Origin: Nanobdellota archaeon
GTDB taxonomy: Archaea; Nanobdellota; Nanobdellia; SCGC-AAA011-G17; GW2011-AR17
Direction: 5' to 3'
NCBI GenBank assembly: GCA_016784245.1
Contig: JADHVA010000010.1
Location: forward strand, 1-14,739
DNA: 14,739 nucleotides
The first letter of the stretch is position 1. Each line of letters opens with the position of its first letter. The notes under the pieces are model-generated. The model was not told the DNA's origin. It did no database searches and saw only the letters and a program-made list of their open reading frames with translations. The translations under genes were made by a program, and so were the position numbers. Of the stretch, positions 6,153 through 13,171 are shown piece by piece.

Positions 6153-6647
6153 TTACTGTTTTTTATATCTACCTTTGTATTTTGACTGGCCTTCTGTTCT
6201 CATAAAAACTAATTGAGCTATCCTCAAACCTTTCTTCAAAGTCAAAGTATTGTTTGACATATTTTTAATTTCAAACATTTGTCTATTACTAACTCCTGGA
6301 TGTACAACAAATGCTGTAGCATGTACAACAATTCCCATTCTAGCAAATCTTGATCTTCCTGAAAGAAACCCACAAATATTACTTGGTAAACTAATTTTCT
6401 CTTTACTCATTCCAAGAACAAATGCTCCTGGCATTAATGTAATAGAATTAGCTTTAATCTTTTTAGTATATTTTTTAAAATCAGTTTTATCATTTAAAGT
6501 AATATTTTTATTTTCACCAAAAACCCAAAATTCGTCTCCTAAACAAATATCTAAAGAAGCATCACCAAGATATTTTGATTTATAGGGTTTAACTTTAATA
6601 TTTCGATCTTTAATTTCTCTTTTAATCACTGCTTTTGTTAAAACCAT
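6153..6647 (-). CDS. dcd: dCTP deaminase / dUTPase superfamily protein
   Basis: 164 aa. The family core is clear: SLDICLGDEFWVF near 31-43, the nucleotide-binding GRSRFAR at 97-103, HATAF at 109-113, the candidate catalytic Glu126 in RQMFEIKN, and RIAQLVF at 142-148. The C-terminal KYKGRYKKQ matches the 'Y-x-G-K-Y' tail that closes over the nucleotide. Canonical members convert dCTP to dUTP (some archaeal ones continue to dUMP) for thymidylate supply. One difference stands out: ten residues before the Glu, where dCTP deaminases and archaeal DCD-DUTs have Asp followed by PG or AG, this protein has His116 (VVHPG). That leaves the exact activity open. The start at 6647 lies 53 bases from the divergent methyltransferase gene. 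Confidence 0.87.
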   Translation of the reverse strand: MVLTKAVIKREIKDRNIKVKPYKSKYLGDASLDICLGDEFWVFGENKNITLNDKTDFKKYTKKIKANSITLMPGAFVLGMSKEKISLPSNICGFLSGRSRFARMGIVVHATAFVVHPGVSNRQMFEIKNMSNNTLTLKKGLRIAQLVFMRTEGQSKYKGRYKKQ

Positions 6648-6670
6648 TAATAAACTTCAAGAAAAATAAC

Positions 6671-6680
6671 TTTTTAAACT
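6671..6680. promoter_or_regulatory. Shared TATA element for the divergent pair dcd(-)/methyltransferase(+)
   Basis: TTTTTAAACT contains a palindromic TTTAAA at 6673-6678 centred 28-29 bases from the dcd ATG (6647) and 25-26 bases from the methyltransferase ATG (6701). No Shine-Dalgarno precedes either start, so both transcripts are probably leaderless and driven from the same element. Confidence 0.55.
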
Positions 6681-6700
6681 TATTCTTTATTTCAATATAC

Positions 6701-7150
6701 ATGTACGAAGAACTTTCAAAAGGATATGATGAACTTTATGGTGCTGAGCAACTAAAAAAGATTGAAATAATCAAACCTTACCTAAAAGGTAAAATTTTAG
6801 ATCTTGGTGCCGGTACAGGTATTCTTGCAAAACATTTTCCTAATGTAACTTCTTTAGAGCCTTGTAAAGAGATGTTAGATCAAGCTCCTGAGCCCAAAGT
6901 ATTAGCAAATGCTGAAGAGATTCCTTTCAAAGAAAACTATTTTGACACTATTGTATCATTAACAGCATTACACCATTGTGACATTGACAAAGTTATTTCA
7001 GAGATCAAAAGATTAAATCCAAAAAATCTAATATTAACTTTATTAAAGAAAAGTAAAAATTGCAAACCTTTCTCAATAAAACTTAATGAAAATTTTAAAT
7101 TAAAAGAAATTGAAGAAGAAAAAGATTTAATTTTTATTCAAATAAATTAA
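6701..7150 (+). CDS. Small class I SAM-dependent methyltransferase
   Basis: 149 aa from the ATG at 6701. The frame is open from 6635, but that part would run through the promoter and the dcd start. SAM-binding motif I is ILDLGAGTG (32-40). An acidic residue ends beta-2 (Glu53 in SLEP). NAEEIPFKENYFDTIV at 70-85 fits the motif II-III region of type 11 methyltransferases, followed by TALHHC. At 149 residues it is shorter than most such enzymes (about 200); the segment after beta-5 is brief, so it keeps little of a substrate-binding cap. The opening KGYDELYGAEQLKK is typical of small archaeal members. The substrate cannot be read from sequence. Its end overlaps the convergent surface-protein gene by 17 bases. 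Confidence 0.85.
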   Translation: MYEELSKGYDELYGAEQLKKIEIIKPYLKGKILDLGAGTGILAKHFPNVTSLEPCKEMLDQAPEPKVLANAEEIPFKENYFDTIVSLTALHHCDIDKVISEIKRLNPKNLILTLLKKSKNCKPFSIKLNENFKLKEIEEEKDLIFIQIN

Positions 7151-9095
7151 AGAAATTTCCTTCAGCTTTTTGAGTATGTTTTCCAGGTGAAGGGACACCA
7201 ACTTTTCCATCAGCTGTTTTACCAATAACATAACCTAGTTTTCCACTTTTAACAGCAGCTCTACCTGCTTTTCTATTACTCATTGCTTCTACTCTTTTAA
7301 TTTCTGCTAAAGTTCTCTTTTTAAAATCTGCAATACTTTTTTCTTTATTCTCAAAAGTTAATGAAGGCTTTTTATTTGTTTTTTTATTTGGATCATAAAG
7401 TCTAATTTTTTCTTTTGGTTTATCCTTTTTATTTTTAAACATTGCAGAACTTTCAATAAAATGATTCTCTTCTTCATTGCTTGTTTTTCCTCTAGGACTA
7501 ACTTTTGCATACAACATATAACTCAAACCAACTAAAAATAATAATGCTACTAAAGTATAAATCCAACCAACACCAGTTCTTTCTTTTCCATTATCAACAT
7601 TAACTTCATTTAAATCAGTAACACCCATTCCTGTAGGGAAAATCAAACTATAAATCCCTGTTGGGATTTCTTCATTCAAATCAACTTCTAAACTTTCTCC
7701 AGGATCTAAATTTCTTGTTTTCTTAACAATATAATTTCCATCTTCTCCTTCGATTTCAATTTCAATATCGTCTGTATATCTAACATTTCCTGTATTAACA
7801 ATTGATAAAATTCCATTTGTAACTGAATAATCTAAATTTTTAATCATTCCAACTTGAATAACATCTTCATCTTCTAATCTTAGTTCACCATCATAAACAC
7901 TTTCAATTGACCAATCTCCCGGCTCACTATATTCGGGAATCATAAAAAGAAACTCTTCACCTGGATACATATATTTTTCTGCTGCTGTTCTACCATTTGA
8001 ATCCGAAATTTTCATTAAAATATTTCCTTCATCCATAAATTCTCCAGTTTGATCATATAAATTTACTGTAATAGCAATCTCCTCCCCAGGTATTGCTGCA
8101 TCAATAGGAATAATATTTGATACTTCACTTGCTAAAGCTGTTACTCTTAATCTTGTTGTTGTTGATCCTTCATTTCCATAAGAATCTTTTGCTGTTACTT
8201 TTATTTCATGTTCACCAGTTTCAATATTATTATTTGTCCACAAATCGTATGTATACTGACTATCTGATAATTCTGCACTAAACAAATCTCCATCTAAACG
8301 AATTTCAATACTTCCTGTATCGACATAATCCTTTGTAATAGTTTTAACATTTCCATAAACATTAATATGTTCTCCAGGAAGAACTGTATTTACATTTGTA
8401 TTAACAAAAACATATAATTCACTTTCTACTGAAAACTTTTCAATATTTTCAAAAATCTGTTTGTTACCAAAGCTATCTCTTACAATAACATTAACATTAT
8501 AATCACCAGCATAACCAGATAATAATTCATAACTATAATCAATTTCTCCATCAATAATTTCCATAATTCCAACTAAATATTCTTCACCATCTTCATTAGC
8601 AAAATATAATTCTGCATTTCCATTAATAGCATCACCATCTAATTGACTAACAGTTCCACTAATTTTCAAAGTTTCTCCTAATTGTAAATCATATTCATTT
8701 AAACTAAACTTTCCATTCAATGCACTTGAAACTTCAAAATTTGATGATCTTCCATTATCTACAGAAACTCCACTTGTTAACAGATCTATTTCTAACCAAC
8801 ACAATCCTTTCAAACTAGAACTAACAATAACATTTGGTAAATTAAGCTCAAACAAATATATTTCCTCATCTTCATTTAAATCCAAACTTATAGCTTGTAA
8901 ATTATATTTTTGACTATCACAAATAAATGAAGTTTGCAAATAACCTGAAAAATCTTCATCTGCTTTTATAGTTCCAAATATATCTATTTCATCACCAATA
9001 TTATATTGGGTCTTTAATTCGTCGAATTCTACAGTTGCAGAAACACATTGTGTTAAAACAAGGATAACAAATAGGAATATCACACTCTTTTTCAT
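7134..9095 (-). CDS. Membrane-anchored surface protein with Ig-like domains and basic cytoplasmic tail
   Basis: 653 aa. Residues 1-20 are a signal peptide (MKKS, hydrophobic core, CVSA). Residues about 21-505 are acidic and beta-rich. Repeated segments share a layout of a Pro/Gly-Glu turn followed by alternating strands: YNIGDEIDIFGTI near 31, LQLGETLKISGTV near 137, VLPGEHINVYGNV near 238, and AIPGEEIAITVNL near 334. These look like four or five macroglobulin/Ig-type domains. One membrane helix lies at about 509-531. The remaining roughly 120 residues are rich in Lys/Arg and end in NFFNLFE, presumably inside the cell. The ATG follows a TATA element with no Shine-Dalgarno. This is a typical cell-surface architecture for DPANN archaea; attachment or S-layer association is inference. 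Confidence 0.87.
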   Translation of the reverse strand: MKKSVIFLFVILVLTQCVSATVEFDELKTQYNIGDEIDIFGTIKADEDFSGYLQTSFICDSQKYNLQAISLDLNEDEEIYLFELNLPNVIVSSSLKGLCWLEIDLLTSGVSVDNGRSSNFEVSSALNGKFSLNEYDLQLGETLKISGTVSQLDGDAINGNAELYFANEDGEEYLVGIMEIIDGEIDYSYELLSGYAGDYNVNVIVRDSFGNKQIFENIEKFSVESELYVFVNTNVNTVLPGEHINVYGNVKTITKDYVDTGSIEIRLDGDLFSAELSDSQYTYDLWTNNNIETGEHEIKVTAKDSYGNEGSTTTRLRVTALASEVSNIIPIDAAIPGEEIAITVNLYDQTGEFMDEGNILMKISDSNGRTAAEKYMYPGEEFLFMIPEYSEPGDWSIESVYDGELRLEDEDVIQVGMIKNLDYSVTNGILSIVNTGNVRYTDDIEIEIEGEDGNYIVKKTRNLDPGESLEVDLNEEIPTGIYSLIFPTGMGVTDLNEVNVDNGKERTGVGWIYTLVALLFLVGLSYMLYAKVSPRGKTSNEEENHFIESSAMFKNKKDKPKEKIRLYDPNKKTNKKPSLTFENKEKSIADFKKRTLAEIKRVEAMSNRKAGRAAVKSGKLGYVIGKTADGKVGVPSPGKHTQKAEGNFFNLFE

Positions 9096-9115
9096 CTTAA
9101 ATAAAACTATAGTAA

Positions 9116-9128
9116 CTTAATATATAAA
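9116..9128 (-). promoter_or_regulatory. TATA box of the surface-protein gene
   Basis: TTTATATATTAAG on the minus strand lies 21-33 bases before the ATG at 9095 with no ribosome-binding site between, consistent with leaderless transcription. Confidence 0.55.
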
Positions 9129-9150
9129 CTTTACTGTGAATCCTAACAAC

Positions 9151-9167
9151 AGAGAAAGTTTTAAATA
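9151..9167 (+). promoter_or_regulatory. BRE/TATA promoter of thrS
   Basis: AGAGAAAG followed by TTTTAAATA looks like an archaeal BRE-TATA pair. The TATA centre lies about 28 bases before the ATG at 9191 and no Shine-Dalgarno is present, so a leaderless mRNA is expected. Confidence 0.6.
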
Positions 9168-9190
9168 CATGGTTTTAATTTTATACAGAT

Positions 9191-10906
9191 ATGGATCCAC
9201 TTCAAAAGTTAGAGACTCTAAGACACAGTGCTGCACATCTTTTAGCACAAGCTGTAAAGGAACTCTATCCAAATGTTAAACTTGGTATGGGTCCAACTAT
9301 TGAAAATGGTTTTTATTATGACTTCTTAAAAAAAGAACCTTTCACTCCTGATGATCTTAAAAAAGTTACAAAGAAGATGAAAGAATTATCTAAACAAAAA
9401 TTACCTATTGAAAAAAAAGATCTAAGTGATAATGAAATAAAAGAATTCTTAAAAGAAGAACCTTTGAAAAAAGAACTTTATGATGAATTAGAAAAAGGTA
9501 CAGCAACTTTTTATGCTCAAGGAAAATTTTTAGATCTTTGTAAAGGTCCTCATTTAGAAACAACAAGAGAAATAAGAAATTTCAAATTAACAAGGGTCTC
9601 TGGTGCATATTGGAAAGGAGATTCAAAAAATGTTCAGTTACAAAGAATTTACGGTGTAGCTTTTGAAACTAAAGAAGCTCTAACAGATTACAAAACTCTA
9701 TTAGAAGAAGCAGCAAAAAGAGATCATAGAAAATTAGGAAAAGAACTTTCTTTGTTTTCAATTCATGATGCAGCACCTGGTATGCCTTTCTTCCATGATA
9801 ATGGTACTTACATTTATGATAAACTTAAAGAGTTTATGATTCAAGAGATGAAAAAATTAGACTATGAAATTAATTTAACCCCTTTAATATTAAACAAAGA
9901 TCTTTGGTTACAATCTGGTCACTGGGATCATTACAAAGATAATATGTATTTTACTACAATAGATGAAAAAGATTGTGCAGTAAAACCTATGAACTGTCCT
10001 GGAAATTTATTAATTTTCAAAACTAAATTACATTCTTACAAAGAATTACCAATTAAAGCAGGTGAATTTGGTTTAGTTCATAGACACGAACTATCTGGTG
10101 TTTTATCTGGTTTATTTAGAGTTAGAGTTTTTACTCAAGATGATGCTCATATATTTTGTACAAATGATCAACTTAAAGATCAAATTATTGAACTTATTGA
10201 ATTAGTTGATAGGGTTTATTCAACATTTGGTTTTGAATATGATATTGAACTTTCAACAAAACCTGAGAAGGCAATGGGTAATGAAGATTCCTGGAAACTT
10301 GCAGAAAAATCACTTGCTGAGGCATTAAAAGAAAAAGAATTAGATTTCAAAATTAATGAAGGTGATGGTGCATTTTATGGTCCAAAAATAGATTTCCATG
10401 TTAAAGATGCTATTGGTAGAAGTTGGCAATGTGGAACAATTCAACTTGATTTCCAAATGCCTGAAAAATTTGATTTAACTTATGAAGGAAAAGATGGAAG
10501 AAAACATAGACCTGTTATGCTTCACAGAGCAATTTATGGTTCCTTAGAAAGATTCATGGGAGTATTAATTGAACATTATTCAGGTAAATTTCCAATGTGG
10601 TTGAGTCCATTACAAGTAAAAATCTTAACAGTTACTGACAGAAATGTAGAATTTGCAAAAGAATTAGCTCATAAAATGAAAAATGCAAATTTAAGAGTTG
10701 TTGTTGACGATAAAAATGAATCCATTGCAAAGAAAGTTAGAAATGCAATTAAAGAGAATGCTAATTACATAATTACAATAGGTGACAAAGAAACTGAGAA
10801 AAGAACTTTAGCTGTTAGAGATAGAGAAGCTAATGTAGAACACGACTTAGATGCTGATAAATTTATACAAAAAATAGTAAATGAAGTAAACACAAAAAAA
10901 TGTTAG
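9191..10906 (+). CDS. thrS: Threonyl-tRNA synthetase, bacterial type, lacking the TGS domain
   Basis: 571 aa; charges tRNA-Thr with threonine in the cytosol. The protein starts directly at the N2 editing domain, with HSAAH at 12-16 and the CKGPH Cys117/His121 pair that clear mischarged Ser-tRNA. The class II catalytic core follows. Motif 2 is around FGLVHRHE (293-300) and motif 3 around HRAIYGSLERF (445-455). The three zinc ligands are Cys269 (MNCPGN), His320 (DDAH) and His445. Their spacings of 51 and 125 closely match the E. coli enzyme (51 and 126). An anticodon-binding domain occupies about 473-571. Typical bacterial enzymes are about 640 aa with a TGS domain of about 60 aa, absent here. 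Most archaea use a ThrRS with a D-aminoacyl-deacylase-like editing domain, so this is a bacterial-type gene. Its stop overlaps the next start by seven bases. Confidence 0.96.
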   Translation: MDPLQKLETLRHSAAHLLAQAVKELYPNVKLGMGPTIENGFYYDFLKKEPFTPDDLKKVTKKMKELSKQKLPIEKKDLSDNEIKEFLKEEPLKKELYDELEKGTATFYAQGKFLDLCKGPHLETTREIRNFKLTRVSGAYWKGDSKNVQLQRIYGVAFETKEALTDYKTLLEEAAKRDHRKLGKELSLFSIHDAAPGMPFFHDNGTYIYDKLKEFMIQEMKKLDYEINLTPLILNKDLWLQSGHWDHYKDNMYFTTIDEKDCAVKPMNCPGNLLIFKTKLHSYKELPIKAGEFGLVHRHELSGVLSGLFRVRVFTQDDAHIFCTNDQLKDQIIELIELVDRVYSTFGFEYDIELSTKPEKAMGNEDSWKLAEKSLAEALKEKELDFKINEGDGAFYGPKIDFHVKDAIGRSWQCGTIQLDFQMPEKFDLTYEGKDGRKHRPVMLHRAIYGSLERFMGVLIEHYSGKFPMWLSPLQVKILTVTDRNVEFAKELAHKMKNANLRVVVDDKNESIAKKVRNAIKENANYIITIGDKETEKRTLAVRDREANVEHDLDADKFIQKIVNEVNTKKC

Positions 10907-11334
10907 ATGACTTAAAAGAATTTCTTAAAGAAATTGGAAATGTTGAAGGGAAATATTTAGTTTCTTGTTTTTATCAAGATGACGTCTGGAAAATTGATTT
11001 TTTCGATTCAAAAGAACACAAGATTTATACTTACACTAAAGTTGACAATAAAATTGTAATTAATAAAGATGATATTTTTCAAAAAGAGAACAAAGAACTT
11101 GAAGTTTTAGATATAGAAAAAATAAAGATTGGGAAATTAGAAGCTTTAGACAAATTATCTATGACTAGTGGAAAAATGATTTTAATTTTACAAGTTATCA
11201 ATTCTCAAATTGTTTGGAATATAACTGTAATAACACCAGAATTTAATATTCATAATACTAAAATAAATGCAGAGTCTGGTGAGATTATAAAAGAAACTAA
11301 AGAAAGTATTTTTTCTTTTAAGAAATCTGAATAA
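10900..11334 (+). CDS. Small PepSY-like cytosolic protein, function unknown
   Basis: 144 aa. The N-terminus is an amphipathic helix (MLDDLKEFLKEIG). A first strand-rich half follows (KYLVSCF, VWKIDFFD, KIYTYTKVDNKIVI). The second half, about 71-132, resembles a PepSY fold: a helix IGKLEALDKL, a strand MILILQVI, then IVWNITVITPEFNIHNTKINAESGEII, where the final acidic-x-x-(S/T)-G-E-hydrophobic turn is the usual PepSY ending. There is no signal peptide, unlike many PepSY proteins. The ATG overlaps the thrS stop (ATGTTAG, 10900-10906), so it is almost certainly co-transcribed and translationally coupled with thrS. The family assignment is tentative. It overlaps the convergent DUF167 gene by 17 bases. 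Confidence 0.8.
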   Translation: MLDDLKEFLKEIGNVEGKYLVSCFYQDDVWKIDFFDSKEHKIYTYTKVDNKIVINKDDIFQKENKELEVLDIEKIKIGKLEALDKLSMTSGKMILILQVINSQIVWNITVITPEFNIHNTKINAESGEIIKETKESIFSFKKSE

Positions 11335-11524
11335 TTTTTCTTTTACTTGTTAATCCGGATTTTATTTTAACTTCTTTTCCAAAATATTTTTTTGCAATTT
11401 TCACTAATTCTTGATTTGCTTTTCCTTTTTCAGGTTCAGATTTTAAATAAGCAATATAATTCCCATTTTCTTCAACAATTCCAGATCTTCCTGATTTCAC
11501 TTTTACTTTAATTTCAATTCTCAT
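11318..11524 (-). CDS. DUF167 (YggU-like) family protein
   Basis: 68 aa. The family signature is complete: an N-terminal strand (RIEIKVKVKSG), a second strand (IAYLKSEPEKGKAN) with GKAN at 34-37, a helix (ELVKIAKKYFG), and the closing VKIKSGLTSKRKIIQI with the SG and SKRK elements at 56-63. Proteins of this family are short, widespread in bacteria, archaea and eukaryotes, and of unsettled function. This one is slightly shorter than most members. Its ATG overlaps the stop of the upstream charged-protein gene as ATGA (11521-11524), so the two are translationally coupled. The 3' end overlaps the convergent PepSY-like gene by 17 bases. Confidence 0.92.
   Translation of the reverse strand: MRIEIKVKVKSGRSGIVEENGNYIAYLKSEPEKGKANQELVKIAKKYFGKEVKIKSGLTSKRKIIQIS
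11335..11344 (+). terminator. T-rich terminator after the thrS unit
   Basis: TTTTTCTTTT follows the stop codon of the PepSY-like gene directly. A T-rich run on the non-template strand is the usual archaeal termination signal. No hairpin is needed and none is seen. Confidence 0.45.
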
Positions 11525-11979
11525 TTCACAGATATTATTCCAGGTCTTCTCTTTTTCTTCCTTTCTTCTTCTTCATCATGTTTAAAGGAATCCATCTCTC
11601 TAGCTTTTTTAGCATACACCTCTCCCATATCTTGTTTTTGTTCTTCATGGTACATAGAATCTTGTCTTTCATAAGTTAATTGTTCAGTTTCTTTTTTATA
11701 TTTATCTTCACTAATATTAAATTTTTCTTTTTCAACAATTTTTCCTAAACCAGCTCTACCTTTATTTCTTCTATCTTCTTCAATAATCTCTTCTTCACTT
11801 ACTTTAACTTCATCAAAAGCTCTTTTAGGTTTTACAATCTTCTTTACTTTTTTTTCTTCTTCTGCAATAAATCTTCTTAATACTTCTTGCCTTTGTTCTT
11901 TAGATAACTCTTTTTCAACTTCCTTTTTACTCAAAATTTTTCTTAGTAATGCAACTGTGAGATACTTATCATCAACCAT
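11521..11979 (-). CDS. Highly charged coiled-coil protein, function unknown
   Basis: 152 aa, not recognised. The first 45 residues (DDKYLTVALLRKILSKKE and onward to ELSKEQRQEVL) are helical and faintly recall the start of archaeal RNA polymerase subunit F (Rpb4), which also has a 'KYvT...iL...E.ELsyEQ' pattern. The rest does not resemble that family. Residues about 46-152 are a long string of Glu/Lys/Arg-rich sequence, probably disordered or coiled-coil, with a short GRAGLGKIV break near 74-82 and a basic end (KKKRRPGIISVK). No membrane segment is present. A TATA element at 11998-12010 precedes the ATG by 19-31 bases. It is coupled to the DUF167 gene by an ATGA overlap. Confidence 0.78.
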   Translation of the reverse strand: MVDDKYLTVALLRKILSKKEVEKELSKEQRQEVLRRFIAEEEKKVKKIVKPKRAFDEVKVSEEEIIEEDRRNKGRAGLGKIVEKEKFNISEDKYKKETEQLTYERQDSMYHEEQKQDMGEVYAKKAREMDSFKHDEEEERKKKRRPGIISVK

Positions 11980-11997
11980 GTCATATATAATATACTT

Positions 11998-12010
11998 CTT
12001 AAATATATAG
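11998..12010 (-). promoter_or_regulatory. TATA box of the charged-protein/DUF167 pair
   Basis: CTATATATTTAAG on the minus strand lies 19-31 bases before the ATG at 11979 without a Shine-Dalgarno, consistent with a leaderless start separate from xthA upstream. Confidence 0.5.
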
Positions 12011-12015
12011 TTTAC

Positions 12016-12774
12016 CTAAGAATTCTCTATTTTCAAGCCAACTGGACAATGGTCAGAACCTATAACTTCGTTTAAAATAAAAGCATCTTTTACTTTCTTT
12101 AAAAATTTCTTGCTTACATAAAAATAATCTAATCTCCACCCAACATTTCTTTCTCTAGCTCTTGTTCTCATCGACCACCAACTATACTTCACAGTTTTCG
12201 GATGAAAATGTCTAAATGTATCTATCAATCCTTCTTCTTCAAATTTATCTAACCAATCCCTTTCTTCTCTTAAAAAACCTGAAACTTTTTCATTATCTTT
12301 TGGTCTAGCTAGATCAATTTCATTATGTGCTGTATTTACATCTCCACAAATAACTAAAGGCTTCTTTTGTTTACTACAAAATTTCAAGAAATGCTCATAA
12401 AAATCAAATTTATATTTTAATCTTTCATCATTCATTTTTCCATTTGGATAATAAATATTCATCAAAATAAATTTTTCATATTCTAATACAATGACTCTTC
12501 CTTCTTTATCAAACTTAGATACTCCAAATCCTTTTTTTACTGACAAAGGTTTTATTTTTGTATAAACACAAACTCCACTATAACCTTTTCTTTCTGCAGA
12601 AGCAACATACAGGTGATAACCATCAATTTCTTTTATTGTCTCAGGAATTTGTTCTTCCATAGCTTTTATTTCTTGTAAACACATTACATCTGGATTCTTT
12701 TTTTTCATAAACTCAAGAAAACCTTTTCTTTCAATTGCTCTAATTCCATTAATATTCCAAGACAATATTTCCAT
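12016..12774 (-). CDS. xthA: Exonuclease III / AP endonuclease
   Basis: 252 aa, the full length of the family. It cleaves DNA at abasic sites and trims 3' ends in base excision repair. Catalytic residues of the EEP fold are all visible: Asn7 (WNINGIR), Glu35 (CLQEIKA), Tyr108/109 (NIYYPNG), Asp145 and Asn147 (CGDVNTAH), Asp216 (WRLDYFYV) and the terminal Asp241-His242 pair (GSDHCP). The ARP after EIDL and the YSWWSMR segment are also typical of ExoIII proteins. AGGAG at 12780-12784 is spaced five bases from the ATG. The gene follows the 101-aa basic protein gene by 14 bases, so the two are probably co-transcribed. Confidence 0.96.
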   Translation of the reverse strand: MEILSWNINGIRAIERKGFLEFMKKKNPDVMCLQEIKAMEEQIPETIKEIDGYHLYVASAERKGYSGVCVYTKIKPLSVKKGFGVSKFDKEGRVIVLEYEKFILMNIYYPNGKMNDERLKYKFDFYEHFLKFCSKQKKPLVICGDVNTAHNEIDLARPKDNEKVSGFLREERDWLDKFEEEGLIDTFRHFHPKTVKYSWWSMRTRARERNVGWRLDYFYVSKKFLKKVKDAFILNEVIGSDHCPVGLKIENS

Positions 12775-12788
12775 ATAAACTCCTAAGA

Positions 12789-13094
12789 TTAAAAAATTTT
12801 TTTTAATTTTACAATTTTTCTAGCATAATCATTTCCTAATCTTTTCCCCATTTCACTTCCAACTATTCCTTGTTTTTCTAGAATATAATTTAATTTTTTA
12901 ATTCTTTTACTAAATTTTATTTTTAACTTCTTTTTTATAAAACCATTTCTAAAATTTCTCCCACTTGATTTAAACTTAGTTCTCAATTTGACTTCGAAAT
13001 TATTAATTCCATTTGTCAAATTATCAATTTCACTTTTTATCTCTCTATGGCTTGCATCTACACTTAAACCAAATATTAATGTTCTTAATCCCAT
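12789..13094 (-). CDS. Small basic protein upstream of xthA, function unknown
   Basis: 101 aa, not recognised. It has a short hydrophobic start (MGLRTLIFGLSVDAS), a helical acidic/polar segment (EIKSEIDNLTNGINN), then a strongly basic middle (KLRTKFKSSGRNFR, KKKLKIKFSKRIKKLNYI) and a helical end with KQGIVGSEMGKRLGNDYARKIV. Lys/Arg make up over a quarter of the protein, which would suit nucleic-acid or membrane-surface contact. A coding gene is supported by its own promoter (TTTATAAAA at 13115-13125) and tight 14-base spacing to xthA, so a link to DNA repair is possible but only inferred from position. Confidence 0.68.
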   Translation of the reverse strand: MGLRTLIFGLSVDASHREIKSEIDNLTNGINNFEVKLRTKFKSSGRNFRNGFIKKKLKIKFSKRIKKLNYILEKQGIVGSEMGKRLGNDYARKIVKLKKIF

Positions 13095-13114
13095 ATCTCT
13101 GTAATATTCTTTTA

Positions 13115-13125
13115 TTTTTTATAAA
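13115..13125 (-). promoter_or_regulatory. TATA box of the 101-aa/xthA unit
   Basis: TTTATAAAAAA on the minus strand lies 21-31 bases before the ATG at 13094, preceded by GGAAGG upstream as a possible BRE. Confidence 0.5.
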
Positions 13126-13138
13126 CCTTCCCATCCAA

Positions 13139-13149
13139 AGCTTTATATC
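13139..13149 (+). promoter_or_regulatory. TATA box of the methionine aminopeptidase gene
   Basis: AGCTTTATATC, preceded by CAAAG, lies 23-33 bases before the ATG at 13172, with no Shine-Dalgarno in between. This is a leaderless start. Unlike the two shared elements, the divergent gene pair here has separate TATA boxes. Confidence 0.55.
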
Positions 13150-13171
13150 TAAAGAATAATTCCTCTCATCT

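Noticed and set aside
6250..6585. 111-codon plus-strand open frame across dcd
   Set aside because: Antisense to a well-conserved enzyme gene.
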